Source of the DNA: Nitrosomonas eutropha
GTDB lineage: Bacteria; Pseudomonadota; Gammaproteobacteria; Burkholderiales; Nitrosomonadaceae
NCBI RefSeq assembly: GCF_003201195.1
Contig: NZ_QICQ01000009.1
Span: forward strand, 20,561 to 84,560
Length of the DNA: 64,000 nucleotides
Reading direction: 5' to 3'
The translations under genes were made by a program, and so were the position numbers. Shown here piece by piece: positions 63,873-64,000 of the stretch; position 1 is the first letter of the stretch, and each line of letters starts with the position of its first letter. The notes beneath the pieces are model-generated. The model ran no database searches. It had not been told where the DNA came from and was given only the letters and a program-made list of their open reading frames with translations.

Positions 63873-64000
63873 ATGCATGCCTATTCACAAGATCTTCGGG
63901 ATCGCATTCTGGGTGCGTTGGATCGTGGCGAAGGTCCAACGGCAATTGCCCGGCGCTTTGAGGTGAGTCGCATGTGGGTGTATCAGGTACGCAAGCGATG
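63873..64000 (+). mobile_element. IS630-type transposase, 5' part
   Basis: From the ATG at 63873 the frame reads MHAYSQDLRDRILGALDRGE, then GPTAIARRFEVSRMWVYQVR, and runs off the window. This is the N-terminal helix-turn-helix of IS630-family transposases (YSxDLRxRIxxA). The rest, including the DDE catalytic core, lies outside the window. The left end of the element was not identified. Confidence 0.8.

Overview
The window reads as chromosome of a Gram-negative beta-proteobacterium, most likely a Nitrosomonas-type ammonia oxidiser. That placement is an inference from gene content (an FlhDC flagellar system, a two-domain multicopper oxidase, a PEP-CTERM protein, several TonB receptors, and many decayed genes and insertion-element traces). 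No ammonia-oxidation gene lies in the window to prove it. No tRNA, rRNA or CRISPR array was seen.

Left part (0-9 kb): an acyl-CoA ligase/acyl-CoA dehydrogenase pair with a stop/start overlap, a DoxX-pirin pair with a divergent LysR regulator, a PEP-CTERM surface protein, and an FNR-type flavin reductase. From 9 to 20 kb there is a two-domain multicopper oxidase, a hemP/DUF2325 pair behind a Fur box, and a zone of gene remnants (short-chain dehydrogenase, ABC-2 permease, glutathione peroxidase) around an intact GH13 amylase. Next comes a second Fur-box operon: coiled-coil DUF2325 protein, an exported duplicated CbiX-like chelatase, and a heme-type TonB receptor.

The most unusual part is 20.1-28.3 kb. 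Two exported Asp-box beta-propeller (sialidase-like) paralogues share a CECC motif and an ACPH motif. They sit with two TonB receptors and an exported thioredoxin-like protein. An identical 18-base near-palindrome lies upstream of each of the two transcription blocks. I propose this is a little-described metal or metal-complex uptake module. Copper is the leading guess, but the ligand is unknown.

From 28.4 to 48 kb the content is mainly housekeeping: a FadN-type beta-oxidation protein plus thiolase, a MliC-like lipoprotein, ComEC, FlhD/FlhC, MurJ, BamC, DapA, ClpB (with a visible heat-shock type promoter), a glutamate-synthase-domain protein, NadC and a phosphoribosyltransferase. An AT-rich pair for polysaccharide O-acetylation (MBOAT plus AlgJ-like) follows at 48.2-51.2 kb. 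Its second gene is broken by a single-base shift in an A tract.

The right end (51.4-63.5 kb) is a flagellar cluster: fliF-G-H-I-J-K leftward and, divergently, a FleS/FleR-like two-component pair, fliE and a YcgR-like brake. These are followed by a convergent FlhB-C-domain protein and a second FliK-like protein. The window ends inside an IS630-type transposase gene. Start codons were moved from the longest reading frame where a better ribosome-binding site or signal peptide pointed to an internal start.
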